A DNA stretch of 64,000 bases from Anisakis pegreffii (Eukaryota > Nematoda > Chromadorea > Rhabditida > Anisakidae): assembly GCA_035041965.1 (NCBI GenBank), contig JAPYMA010000731.1, positions 124,001 through 188,000 on the forward strand, in the 5' to 3' direction. Of this stretch, positions 13,249 through 25,409 are shown in pieces (within the stretch, counting starts at the first letter, position 1; every line of letters begins with the position of its first letter). A program made the translations under genes and the position numbers. The notes below the pieces were generated by a model. That model made no database searches. It saw nothing but the letters and a program-made list of their open reading frames with translations, and was not told the origin of the DNA.

Positions 13249-16124
13249 CATGTTATGAGCCTGAGCCAGGCTATGATCCGGCTTAGACCTATTATCCAAT
13301 TATCTGTTGAAAGATTGAAACAGCTTTCGAAGGGGAAAACCTCAAATGAAACCTTTAAAATCTCATTACAAAATTCAAGTGATTTTTAACCGGAAACTTT
13401 CGCTTAGATTTTCTCGTCGTTCATTGTAAAGTTCTTATGTTTTTGAATAAAAAGTTGATCGGTAAACGATAGAAAATGAAGTAATGATAATCGACGTCAA
13501 TGACATATTCGGCGCTTAAAGTGTGTTTCTGGGAACTATTCGGAATAATTTTCGTTTTTTTTTTCAACTCTAAAATAACTCAAACGAATTTCAACAATAT
13601 TTTATTGTGTGAGACTTTTGAACTACTATTTCACACCGCTCATTTAAATTTCTCATACAAATAATTACTGCTAATTGATATCAATTGTTCTTATTCTTAT
13701 TGTTCATGACCATCATGATGAGTTGAATGCATTCAATTTTGAATCTTCAAATAATAAACTTACACAAATACACGACGAGAAACAAAACAACAAACCACAT
13801 AAAATCCAATTTCTGTGTCAACGACTAAGCAACAATACTAAAATGAAGTATTGCTGAATTTTGATGTAACCTTTCACAACTCCATTTTTCAGTTCATCGC
13901 TTAAAATTTCTCACTATCCACGGAACGAGTCAATTTTACAATTTGCAACTAAACTTCATTTGATTGGAATGAAACTGAATATGTTAAATTTATAGAGAAT
14001 TTCACAGAATCTCACTGAAATGATCAAACATCTGAGCAATTCAACGAACCATCACAATGTTGCATACAGTTAAAGTTCTTGAAATACCGTAACTGCACAC
14101 TGTTTCTTTAAGATACCATAACAGGCCAGTGATGGATAGTGGCTCATAGGATATTCATAAACACTTGACTATTCTTCTTGTTTCGTGAGCGTACTAACCT
14201 ACTTATCCTACCTTCCTCTCGTCTTCTCTAATGACAGCTTATCCCGAGTAAACGCATCATTCATTGTCTCTTAAAGAAACCATAGAAGGCACACACACTC
14301 ATAAACTTTCGATACCATATTGATCAACTCGTGAGTAGTGATCGAATTACAGAATGTATTCCACGATGAAAGGATTAGCTCAAATTACATGAAGCGATTA
14401 CATATATACGCTCTTATTTATATGCTCATATAAACTCATATAAATATTACAGTATACCAAACCCTACGACTCACTTCCACTTGTATAATAGTAGTGGCAT
14501 TTGAGTATTACAGTATATATTCATAGATACGATTTGAACAGATCATTTTCAAAGTAGTTCTATGATGCATAGATAACGATAGCATCTGAAATTGCGACGA
14601 AACGAAAGGACTTCCTCAGATGGTCTCTTCAGACGAGTTCTTCCCAGGAACAGATATCTTTAAAACCGACTACTAGGATTAGCGTGTCGAACAGGTTGAA
14701 ATACTTGAGAATGATAACTGATAATCCAGTGAAAGCATATCAGATTATCACTAAAGCATATTCAGTAAGATGGCTCTGCTGCTGCTACAAGAGAACTGAT
14801 TAATTCATACGCAATATATTAGCACGGCTGAAAGGAACTATTGCACTGATTATTTTCATCTACAAATCAGAACTTGATATTGACACCAAACGGAATGAAT
14901 GAATGGAATACCACAAGAAATTTGATGATCTAACAAGGAAATGCTGTGCATTTCATGATCTCAATCAATCGTTATCTATGATCACCCTAAGAAACAATTA
15001 TCGAACAACATCAGCAAGTTGTACATCAAACATAATAATCGCCTCAATAGTGACAAACAGCATTTGAAACGCTCACGCTTAATTTCTTGTCATAAAAATT
15101 ACTGTTTCTTTTGCAACACATATTTTCACCTATTTGTAGATAGTGGAATAACAACAATTGCATCAGTTATCGCCGATTCATTTCTTCAATACTCTCGTGA
15201 TCGTTTCATAGCATTTGCAAAGAAAATGACAACGGAATAAAGCGTCACCGTTGCAAGAAATAGTATCGCTGTCGAATGAACGCACAGAACAGAGGCAACA
15301 AAGCTTGAAGTCACAATACAATGCCACTACACATAAGCATTATTCATGGAAATGTTGAACCGGTGATGATAATCTCCTCAATATTTGTTCACGAACTGAA
15401 TTGTATTCGAGCATTCATATAACTGAATTATTGAAGAAACTCAATGAAATTTTGAAAAAGAAGCGAGAAAGCCAAAAGCATGACTGACTGTTCACCACAT
15501 AAATATACATTTGTAATCGGCATATAGTCTATATAGCGACGTGATCGATGATGAATGAAGGGGATGGTAATTTGGACGTTGCTTGATTCACACACAAATC
15601 AAATCAAATCAAAATGGGTTGGTTGGACTTGTGATTGGTGATTGGCGATTAGAAATTTGTGAGGGAATTAGAAGCGATGAAATGAGATGAGAACAGAGGA
15701 GAGCAAGAAGAGGAGGAAAAAATCATTTGAGAACTTTTCAAAGTAACGAAAAAAGACTGCAGATTAAAAGAACGGCAATTATGAGCAGAGGTTAGTTGAA
15801 TAATGTTAATGCGGACGGTGATAACGATCAAAAATTATGATTATGATTGAGAATAATCTTGCTACTGTTATCACTATTATCATTATGATTACTATCACCA
15901 TTATGATTAGTACTATTATCATCAATTTATTATTATTAGTGGTATGATCATTGAGAATCACATAGGAGACTAGCAGAGGGAATAATCAAAGGGAATGATA
16001 CAGGGAGGGTGGAGCTGAAATGAGATGAATTGAGAGGTCGCTGTGGTGTTGAATGGAAGAATGAAAATATTGCTGATGTTCGCTGATTTATGGAAACGCC
16101 CATTCGCAAAATTTCAACAAATAA

Positions 16125-16247
16125 ATGGAGACGACGATTGATGAAGAAGACCAGGCAACTGTGGCCAACACAAGACCCCGATCATCATCATCATCACAAC
16201 AACGGTACCACACGACTGCCATCCAGATCAACATTTCTATCATCTGA
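16125..16247 (+). CDS. Candidate short coding segment, 40 codons, unrecognised
   Basis: ATG at 16125 follows directly on an in-frame TAA. The frame reads METTIDEEDQATVANTRPRS, then a Ser/Gln run, and stops at TGA 16245. The acidic start and Ser/Arg-rich part resemble a regulatory protein terminus, and the patch is richer in G+C than its surroundings. The second plus frame (16091-16329) and a minus frame (16276-16088) are also open across it, so the coding strand is uncertain. No strong donor or acceptor bounds it. Confidence 0.13.
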   Translation: METTIDEEDQATVANTRPRSSSSSQQRYHTTAIQINISII

Positions 16248-16294
16248 GAAGCTGCCCAGAATAGACAACAAACCATACATAATATGTAGCATTA

Positions 16295-16321
16295 TTGAAT
16301 TCAATTCAATTCAATTCAATC
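16295..16321. repeat. ATTCA pentanucleotide repeat
   Basis: Tandem AATTC/ATTCA units, about five copies. Confidence 0.9.
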
Positions 16322-17182
16322 GAGAATAATATACATTCGCGTTGTTCGCATTTTATTTATATACTCACATATATACATTTTTATTTGCACATATTTATTT
16401 CTTCTTAATAATATAAATCTGATTTTGTATAAGCCATCATAGTGCACAGAAATACATTCACATTCACTCACTCAAACATACATATATATATTTAGCTATA
16501 CATTTGATAAATATAAATATGAAACTGTTTAGTGGAAATACAATCGTACTGATGAGTATTAAAGATAGATTATTTCGATTTGGAAAGTGACAGCAGAGTC
16601 AGATGGATAGAAGGATAAATAGATAACTGGATGAATAGAAAGATGATGAGGATATGAGGATCGTGATGATGTATGTATGGAAAATGAGAGTAATCGTTTC
16701 GATTGAGAATGTCGGATGAAAGCTAAAAGTTGAAGGAGGATGTAAGCTTATACACGTTAAGATGCAGCAGCAGCACATCCATAACAGACATACGCATCCA
16801 GAGAGCATTTGAGCGGCGAGATCATCAAATAATCATACTTTTAATAAACAAATTTTTATACGAGCAGCAGCATTCTAATACATTTGTCACGTTTACGTTT
16901 ATCATATAGCAGCATTTATCAAATGCGATCATATACTCTTTATACATATACTTTCATTCATTGACTATTAGTGACAGAGCAGCAGCAATAATGTTATCGT
17001 ATCCTTTCGAACATCATCATAATGCCGCCGCCACATGCATAGCAACATTTCACCGCAAAACTTTCGAGAGATCATTCATAAAATCCAAGCGTTCGTCCAA
17101 GTTCTCTCTCTCCACATACAAGTTACAGTCACTCGCTTGTATATCAGTAATCAAAATGATATCAGCTATTATCACTGCGATA

Positions 17183-17200
17183 ACACACACACACACACAC
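17183..17200. repeat. CA dinucleotide microsatellite
   Basis: Nine AC units in a row. Confidence 0.9.
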
Positions 17201-18203
17201 TCCTGAGTATCTGTCTCATCGAGAAATAACTCAGTGCACTGTTAGCATCATTCGAGAACAGATCATTAGTGAGCGAAACTGGTGACAGCTGAGATGATTT
17301 GCTGAGGTCTTCAGCGATAAGTTGTGAACTATACATGTTTTCTGACCAAGTCAAATTCTATTATTAGACAATAATGTGGCAGTAAGCCATCAGAAGTAAA
17401 GTACATTAAGATTTTGTTTCAATCACTATCTTATACTGATTGTCATCTATGCGGATTACTTAAATTCTTAACATTATCGAATTTTTTTCCGTTTTATTGT
17501 CCGTAATTTATCGTTCAGTTAGTGCGAAATAAATTATCGGTGATTAATAAATCCTAAGCATCACGTAAGCATCTATCCGTCCGTCGATCCAAAATGAATT
17601 GATATGATTTATTAGCTTGCTAGGACTTGCTTTTCTTTTTGGATCGTCATTCCTTAAACAGTATCAATCAGTTCAGAGCAACAATTCCTTACGAATTTTG
17701 CTCTGAAATATTGCAGATTCTAAGTTTTCTGAATCAGATCATGAAAAAAGTTTATCCAACTTATATCTAATCTGCACTGAGGTAAGCCTGATTTATTTGG
17801 TGCTTGCCTTTGTAATCACTGAATATCTCTCTTCTCGAACTAATTAACATTGGAGTAGGATATTGTAACCCGTGCAGACAATTTGACGTTTACAGTCAAT
17901 CTCAATCTAAACCTAAATCTTTCCCATTCAAAACATTCGAGAAGCATGACCGGCTTTACTGCACGTTTTGTAACAAAATTCAGTGACTATACGGGATTTT
18001 TTTCACAATCGTACCATCCTCAAATGCCAACATAATAAACTGAAAATCGAAGAGTTGAAAACGGCAACTAATATGAATGAAATAACTGATGAAGTTTTGA
18101 CTGGTTAATAAATGAATGCTGCTCGGTTGAAGCGATAACTGAAAGTGATACGTGAGATGAATGAATTAATTTACTAATTAATGTACCACAAAACTGCTAT
18201 CTA

Positions 18204-18247
18204 ATATAATTCCATCTTCCATCTTATATAATTCCATCTTCTATCTT
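18204..18247. repeat. 22-bp tandem duplication
   Basis: ATATAATTCCATCTTCCATC plus TT is followed at once by a second copy with one base changed (CCATC to CTATC). This is a recent local duplication. Confidence 0.92.
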
Positions 18248-19444
18248 GTTATCAGTCTCAATTCCGATCATACTCTCGAGAGTTTATAACGTTTTCTCGC
18301 GTCGACAACAACAACAACGACAAATGTAATTCATTTTTGCAATTGAACATTAATCAAAACAGTTGCTACTTCCAACATCTATCATATCCAACTACACACT
18401 TGTTCGTTGGCTTATCAGATTTTCCTATTTATAATGATAACGATATTGATATTGGATTTTGTATCGATAACGTTAGTTGATCATCTCATCGTTTTTCTTT
18501 ATCACTTGAAACAGGTAATGCTGACGGCTTAGACAGAACGATATAAACTCTTTATCATATTCAAACTATTCATCATTTCGTCTTTTCTGTACTGCTCGCC
18601 ACTCGATTCCAATTGCTAACATTTATTTTTCCTTTCCAAACCTTACTTTCGTTCGATTATTTTTTGACTAACTCTTTGTAAAGGTTAAATATTCTCGAAG
18701 ACGTCTGAAATCCATTTTGTCCATCGCAACATTCCGCCTAACAATAAGATGTTTTCCAAATATAGCATCATTCATTCATTCGTTTGTCTCATCAGCATCA
18801 ATGTACTGATGATCGATATCCTCTTATACAATAGGTCGCTTTTACTATGATTGAAATAAACCTCATTGATTGAAATGAATTCATCTTAGCCACTATAAGC
18901 TTGCAAATTGAACGGACGGGGATTTAAGAGTGTGAACTGACAATTGAGAATATCAATCGCCGTTCAACGAATACGCTCAGATCAAGACAGAAGGGTGTCA
19001 AAAAATTGTGCACTGAGAGTATGAAGTTGTTCATGATGTGATGATGATGACAGTGCCAACGTGTTGAGTGGTAAAGGTGAGAGTTGGACGATATGAATTG
19101 AATTTTCGTCAAAGTGAAGAGTGAAGTGAACGTCAAGTCAACACAACGATGAAACTTCTCAACTGCTATTTATTTATTTACGTTTCCAATAGAGCAAAAC
19201 TATATCAGCTTATGAATTCATCTGCAGTGAATGATCCACACAATTTGATAACTACCATCACATTCTATACGTTTTCTTACTATAACCCGACAATATCAAG
19301 CAACTCTTAAAATATCACTACTTCATAACTTATCATCTTATGAGTTGCAAGCAAAATAAACACTCACATTTCATGCAGAGCAAAAATGTTGTGCAGGTTC
19401 AAGATGGCATTTCATTGCATTTCCTGAGAAATCACAAGCTATGC

Positions 19445-19557
19445 CATTTGATCAGATCATTTGATCAGATCATCCTGAGAAACCTTTTGATCAGATCATT
19501 TGATCAGATCATTTGATCAGATCATCCTGAGAAACCTTTTGATCAGATCATTTGATC
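19445..19557. repeat. GATCAGATCA higher-order tandem array
   Basis: Six full GATCAGATCA units and a partial seventh are spaced by TTT. They form a higher-order pattern broken twice by CCTGAGAAACC. Each junction makes the palindrome TGATCA. The array is bracketed by the 9-bp direct repeat AAGCTATGC at 19436-19444 and 19558-19566. A degenerate CCTGAGAAATC lies just left of the array near 19423. Confidence 0.92.
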
Positions 19558-20896
19558 AAGCTATGCTCGGGCAGAAGCTGCAAAGACAAGAGGACAACTG
19601 GACACAAAAAATGCAGTCGAAGTTGATCACTACTAACTGCAAAAGATGACAGACATACTACTTCGATAACTTTGAATCTATGAGATAACTATGGCAAAGG
19701 TAACAAATGATAATGTTTGAGTGCTATTACGATATGGTAGTGAATTGAATTGATGGTAGATACGAAATTATGCGAGATACATAAATGAGTGTGTGTGTAT
19801 CAAATTATCAAAATGAATAGCAGACGATTCAATGAAGGTTTGAATGAAATCAAAACAAAACGAGGAAATCACATCGAAATGAGTGCTAGTGAATGAAATG
19901 AATAGATAAGCAAATTAATAAGTAAATAAAAGTTCGCGATATTCATTCGAATAAGAACTCCGAGAGTGAGTCAGTGGGAAGTGTAAAGGTGACAGTTTGT
20001 TGAATGGTATGCGATACGGTCCGTTGCATACTCAACTCAAAATTAATACACACTCAAGTCAGTTTGTATAAACACAAGTGAGTTCAGATACTCAATCTGA
20101 GTTATACTTTGATGATTACGACGACGATGACGACGACGATGAAATATAGTTTTGGTGTTCAACAATTGATGACGGCATTCGGTTGCCTTGCAAAGATGAT
20201 AGCGTTTGGAAACAATTTTTGACAAAGTACGCTATCGTTTTCAACTTTTTTCTCATTTCAACTTCTTTTTTGATCCTTTGATGCTACTCGCTTGTTATCA
20301 GTGGTTTTGAGCGAACAGAAGAAAACACAAAGTTCTATAAATTTTTGGTCAAACTTTTTGAATTGCACCGAAATTCAGCAACAAAATTGCGACAATTTGA
20401 GAGTGCACGGAATCGAGAAATATGTACGCGTAAAAGAGCACGAGTTAGTGAGTAAACTCATAATTAGGTAAGAAGAAGCTAGCGTAAAACTGGAATTATG
20501 CAATGACCGTCACAAGGAATGAGCAGAATGAAAATGCATCAGAATAAGCTCACGCGCATTCGGATGCCGGGTGAAAAAGTTCTAAATAATGGATTTTGAT
20601 TCATAGTCAGTGTTTTGCTGAGTTGTGTGTGTGTTCGTTGAATAAGTATTGCAAAATCATATTAGAAATAAATATCACAATTAAGATGGCTATTGTGGAG
20701 CTGAATTTAATGCAATAGAATCTTGCCAAACAAAAGACTCAAAGTAATCAAGAATATGTGCATCATCTAAGCGCATATAATGCACAACGCATAGTTTCTC
20801 GAATGGAAATATTTTTCGTTCTTCTTCTTTTTTTCTTCTTCTGAATGAGAATATATCATTAAGAAGAATTGTTATGCTGTTGAATTGAGTGAATGT

Positions 20897-20915
20897 ATGA
20901 ATGAATGAATGAATT
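20897..20915. repeat. TGAA tetranucleotide repeat
   Basis: ATGAATGAATGAATGAATTG near the end of a stretch of similar GAAT-rich sequence. Confidence 0.8.
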
Positions 20916-21270
20916 GAATAAATGAATAAAATTGTTGTTACTAAAGACACTAAAGGCAACGTTTTTGTATATGAAATGCGATCGAACTTTCAGCTGGCCT
21001 TCAGACAAAAATCGCGTTTAGCCAATAAGCATTGAATGTGAAGTTGATGGATGTGTATTGAAAAGAAATAAAATTTTGATAAAACACACACAAACATACA
21101 CACAACATATCATTGATATGAGAAGAAGCTTCATTGAAATATTAGACGAGAAGTATAAACGAAGCAACCAGGGAACATTCAAATACGCATTGCACTGCTG
21201 CATTAATATTATACTTTTCATATCAAATCATATTCTATCATATCGAAACTCTTCTATGCTCTATTACTAT

Positions 21271-21310
21271 AGCTTAGGCTTTATACTGCAGCACAGCCTA
21301 AGCTTAGGCT
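21271..21310. repeat. AGCTTAGGCT inverted and direct repeat
   Basis: AGCTTAGGCT at 21271-21280 pairs with AGCCTAAGCT at 21295-21304 across a 14-nt loop. It recurs in direct orientation at 21301-21310. Confidence 0.85.
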
Positions 21311-22080
21311 TAAGTTTAGGTATTGAACAAGTTGACGAGAAATGAAGAGGACGCTTTAGATATGATCAACACTGCTGCGATAACCACGATGATTATTTGG
21401 GATGATGGAGAAGAATGAGAAGAAGATATTGCAAGTGGGCATTTCAATGGCTCACAGAGATTCAGACAAATTTTACAAACGGACTGGAACAAACAGATAT
21501 TGAAAATTGTGAAGATAGATGACATGAGATGCATTCGAATGATCTCGAGATACGATGAGACGAGAGGCTTGGATGATGGCAAAAAGTGGAAACGATGCAA
21601 AACGAACAATTGAAGTTTGAGAAATGAAAAGTGAATGAAAAGACGAAGAATTTTCAAGAGATATTTTGATGTGGATGATGATGACTATAATGGAAAACAT
21701 TAAGCTAATGTATGCTTTCTCACAATAAGCTGGCTGGCAGCTAACGGGTTTGTGACGAGACGAGACGATGCAAGGTGAGTGGACTGGCCCCTCCCTTCCT
21801 TCCAATACTGAATATGCTCAGTTATGAAACCCTTTAAACCGATGATGACAATATTTGCTCTTTTGATTTATAATACAACCAACACAATTCACTCACTCCT
21901 CAAATAAACTTGCATCGAATCACTTTCAATTTGTTTGATTTCATTTCATTTCGTCTAAATCAAAGAAAGCAATTTGAATTCGTTAAGCGATTCAATTCTA
22001 ATCTAAATCTTTTATTAGTCGATTCAATCGGTCGCACAAGCACACAGCACACACTATTTACCTCATCGCATTGAACAAGA

Positions 22081-22185
22081 TGATCAGGGACCTAGCCAAG
22101 ATGAACTGAAGGCGCTAGGGGCTCTCCGCTTCTTTCAGGTCCAGACCCCTTTGCATCCTGCTCCCCTCACCTATGCCCTGTGATC
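22081..22185. other. G+C-rich patch with an acceptor-like site
   Basis: This patch is clearly richer in G+C than its surroundings and contains CGCTTCTTTCAG|GTCCAG. After this site two frames are open: a short one ending TYAL and stop, and a longer one running to a TGA near 22330. It may be the left end of the coding-like island at 22234-22824. Confidence 0.25.
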
Positions 22186-22251
22186 ACTGCATATTAATTT
22201 CCTCAACTTCCATACTAGCAATCATTAAGATAGGAGCGCAGAATTGTGGTG

Positions 22252-22623
22252 AACATGCAAATAAACTGTACAGTGTACCATTCAGCAGGTGCACGAATCC
22301 AAAAAGAACTACTACGAAATGGGCTAATGATTGAAAAAGTCCTACCTAACTGTAAAAATAACTGTAATTTTAAGGTATATTTCCTGATGATACCCAATAA
22401 ATTCTTTCTTCTTCTGCAATTCCAAAAGCGAACTAAAATCGGTGGCGTCAAATCCTACGTCAAATCCTTTGAATCAATTTCGTTACCATTATCATCACCA
22501 TTATATTGGAGATCCCGACAATGCCCAGTAACATCCTGTAGAATATGCAATCAATTCATAACCGATAGAACGGTATATAAATTTTATCGCAAACTATTGG
22601 AAGCACTGAGAGTAAGTTCGTGA
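22252..22623 (+). CDS. Candidate unrecognised coding exon, probably part of a decayed gene or element
   Basis: The frame is open from 22234, with ATG at 22252 and TGA at 22621, giving 123 codons. It is Cys-containing, with CKNNC mid-way and CPVTSCRICN near the C-terminus, and ends in a basic helix-like YKFYRKLLEALR. A strong donor, CTGAGA|GTAAGT, falls at 22611/22612 in phase 0, just before the stop. A possible acceptor AACAG ends at 22645, but the implied 34-nt intron is shorter than usual even for nematodes. If used, the frame continues TIDCLKYSRICPLKLRIPSE and ends at a TAG. Without splicing, the same frame stays coding-like to 22824 with stops clustered at two places. I recognise no domain. 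A transposon fragment is as likely as a host gene. Confidence 0.22.
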   Translation, partial: NMQINCTVYHSAGARIQKELLRNGLMIEKVLPNCKNNCNFKVYFLMIPNKFFLLLQFQKRTKIGGVKSYVKSFESISLPLSSPLYWRSRQCPVTSCRICNQFITDRTVYKFYRKLLEALRVSS

Positions 22624-23654
22624 TAAGAATTTCCAAAATTAACAGACCATCGACTGTTTGAAGTATTCGAGAATCTGCCCACTGAAGTTGAGGATTCCAT
22701 CTGAGGATAGTGATGGAACGACCAGGAAATAGCAAAGAAGCTGATGAGTGACAGTGAAGTGAGAGTCGTCAAAGGATCCACGATATATCAGAAGAAAGCC
22801 TTAGTGTTGCCCGGAAAATTCGGTTAGTGACAATTCAGATAACTCTCTCTTCTCTTAATCTGCGCCTCTTAACTGAATGGTAAGTTTACCGTTTCTGATA
22901 ATCTTATCATGCGGATTTGATATCTGATACAATAACGACAGGCAACCTGAAATGTTGCGTTCCATTTCTGGATCGATTTTGACGGTTATCAATAGCTTTA
23001 TCATCATCGTCTCTATTGTACAGTCAACAAGCACTGAATTGTCCACTTCTCCGGATAGAACGCTAATGAGTCTCAAATTATATCCTTTTCAATCAACAGT
23101 AATTACAAAATGAATACTTAAGTAGATGTTGGATTTCTTTCATGATTAACACATACCTCCGCATGGCTCCTGGCGTGACCTGGATTCAATTCATATCTTA
23201 TATCACAATGGATATCCAGACCGAAAGTGTTCAGTAGTGTCTACCGTACGCCCAAAGCGTTATCCCAATAAAACGTTCATAACACACACACACACCTGCC
23301 ACCTGCCATTCGCATCGTCATATCTCAGTCAGTTGAGTACGCAACCAACAAACTCTGTCTATAACTAATACTTCTTTATCGCTCCTTGCATCGATATCGA
23401 TATCGATAACTCATGCTATTTGCCTCAACATCATCAAATAAAACAACTTCACATCATCAGCTGCGTCGTTCCATTTGATAAACTGATGATAATTTGATTG
23501 AATGAAACTAAAACAATTCTGAGATATTGTTGCTGTGAACAAAAATTCGTAATAAAATCTTCAAAAAAATACACATGTATAATTCAATTGGATTACTGTA
23601 GAAGGGAGATAGATGGTGAACTGAATGAAAAACGAATGAGAATGTATGTGTCTG

Positions 23655-23680
23655 TGTATGTGTGTGTGTGTGCGTGTATG
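23655..23680. repeat. TG dinucleotide microsatellite
   Basis: TGTG run with one C interruption. Confidence 0.85.
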
Positions 23681-23744
23681 TAAGTATTCGTTTATGAGTA
23701 TTATAAAATATAATATCTATGAATGAATGCGTTATGGATGTACG

Positions 23745-23767
23745 TTGTTGCTGCTGCTGCTGCTGCT
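23745..23767. repeat. CTG trinucleotide repeat
   Basis: GTTGTTGCTGCTGCTGCTGC, then GCT. It reads as an Ala run in an otherwise unsupported plus-strand frame (23723-24121). Confidence 0.9.
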
Positions 23768-25259
23768 ATGGATGATATTATTTTATGTCGATCGCTCGTT
23801 CGTTCGATTCAATCAAGAGTACATTTCTTCGGTTTCTGTTTCTTTGCACGAGTCTATCGTCGAAACGACCGATGTTCTCTTCGTCGTCGTCGTATAACAC
23901 ATCGATTCTATGAATTATATTCATACGCATGGCTATATTTCTCCATTCGCATTCGCTCGCATTCATTCACATTTATTCAGTCCGTCATTCGTTCTTCGTT
24001 CTTCGTTCACTCACATATGATGAAAAATAATAACGATGATGATCATAGTGATAATAATCCGTCAGAAGCTGCCAATTGGCTGCCATCAATAAGAGCTGCT
24101 TATCCAGCAGTCAGCAGATAGAGACAGAGAAAGAGCCAGCAGGCAAGCAGTGCAGTCAGCCTAGCCAACCTAGTCAACCAGGCCTAGCAGGCCTATCGCT
24201 CTGACCAATCCAGCACTACTGTGCTCGATTGGGAGTGGAGCATTGCAAGAGACTGGATCAAAGGGATCTTTTCCAGCTGATACCCATTAACCACCTGTTT
24301 TGTAGGTTTATTGTATGATAATCGAGAAAAATCAGCATAAGCAATTAGCTGATTATCTGATTAGGCTTATGTGACAGCTAAGATGTATCTAATAATAAAA
24401 CATCTTTCTGCTCGAATACCTATCCATGGTCACTTTCAATGTCTCTTGCAAGTGGAGAAATTCATTCATGCTTAAGTTTGTAGCCGTACTGACAAGCAGC
24501 AGCATTTACTCATACTCACCTCCTCTTCACATACGTCCTGAAATCGCCCAGCCAGCTCTCTGCAGTCATCCACTTGCAAATCAGGTATTACCAAACAGCG
24601 ATGAACAACTGATTAGCAGGAAATTGAGTTACTCAGAAGCATTCTGATAACAATAACGATTTCACCATAACGCTGATAAAATCTAATAAAATAGGTGATA
24701 TCCGTATTGGCTAAAATGGGATATCTTCTCATTAACACAGCAACAAAGCAGCACATTAGCTGAACGAAACAAACACACACAATCGCTCATGCTGAATGTA
24801 AACAGCTGATCGAGCTCACTCAAATGATCAACTATGGATGAACGGTGGATGACTGGGCCACAAAAAACAGATTTGCTAGAAACTCCAAATGCTTCTTCAT
24901 CGTCAACCAATTGTCATTTATAGAAATATGCGCTCATTGCTTCGAGGAGATGATAATCCTCTCGGGATGTACAATCAATTTGCAGCAATTTTATTTGCTC
25001 TGCATTATCTATCTATCCATGCATCTATATGTGCGTATATCAAATATTGACATCCATATACGACGAACACATACGATACATATAATAAATGTATTTGTAT
25101 GCATAAGCATGCATGCATCATCTATATTGGTAGTGCAAAACCCGTTAATCCAAATTTATTCCTACATCCAACGTCCGCATCAAAATTATATGCATCTAAA
25201 AGTTCATATCTCAAAATCTACACAAAATATACAACGCGTTCGTGAAGTACGTTCATATT

Positions 25260-25409
25260 TAAATTTCATATCTCACTATATTTCAGTTCACAACAAGTAA
25301 TCTCGCAAAAAGTATTCTCACTACATTTTCAGTATTCATTAAAAATATTTTCAGTATTCAAAAAGTATTTTCATTATTCTTATAAATTTCATATCTCACT
25401 ATATCTCAG
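25260..25409. repeat. 27-bp direct repeat pair
   Basis: TAAATTTCATATCTCACTAT and the next seven bases occur at 25260-25286 and again at 25383-25409 with one mismatch. The interval carries several TTTTCAGTATTCA-like motifs. Confidence 0.88.

Larger units (their letters stand above)
7298..16124. other. Gene-poor stretch with microsatellites and a nested inverted repeat
   Basis: I see no supported exon on either strand. The stretch contains GGAT repeats near 10556, the AAT array at 12752-12812 and the double inverted repeat at 13176-13248. Open frames here are short and often derive from ATT/AAT/CAT-rich DNA. Confidence 0.4.
16248..22080. other. Gene-poor stretch; tandem repeats, no supported exon
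   Basis: The stretch holds an ATTCA array at 16295-16321, a CA run at 17183-17200, a 22-bp tandem duplication at 18204-18247, the GATCAGATCA array at 19445-19557 and a small palindrome cluster at 21271-21310. A donor-like AAG|GTGAGTGG at 21773-21783 ends a G+C-richer patch, but no convincing frame precedes it. Confidence 0.4.

Noticed and set aside
19445..19557. CRISPR array
   Set aside because: The units are contiguous tandem repeats with no unique spacers, in eukaryotic DNA.
21473..21805. 110-codon and 113-codon overlapping minus-strand frames
   Set aside because: Two frames are open over the same DNA, which is purine-rich on the plus strand. Composition is Ser/Ile/Phe-biased and there are no splice sites.
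23723..24121. 132-codon plus frame with an Ala run
   Set aside because: The Ala run is a CTG microsatellite and the middle is low-complexity Arg/Ser/Phe. Only the last 30 residues look protein-like, without splice support.
24845..25300. 151-codon plus-strand frame
   Set aside because: Ile/His/Tyr/Ser-biased translation of ATA/CAT-rich DNA with no domain, and it runs into the 25260 repeat.
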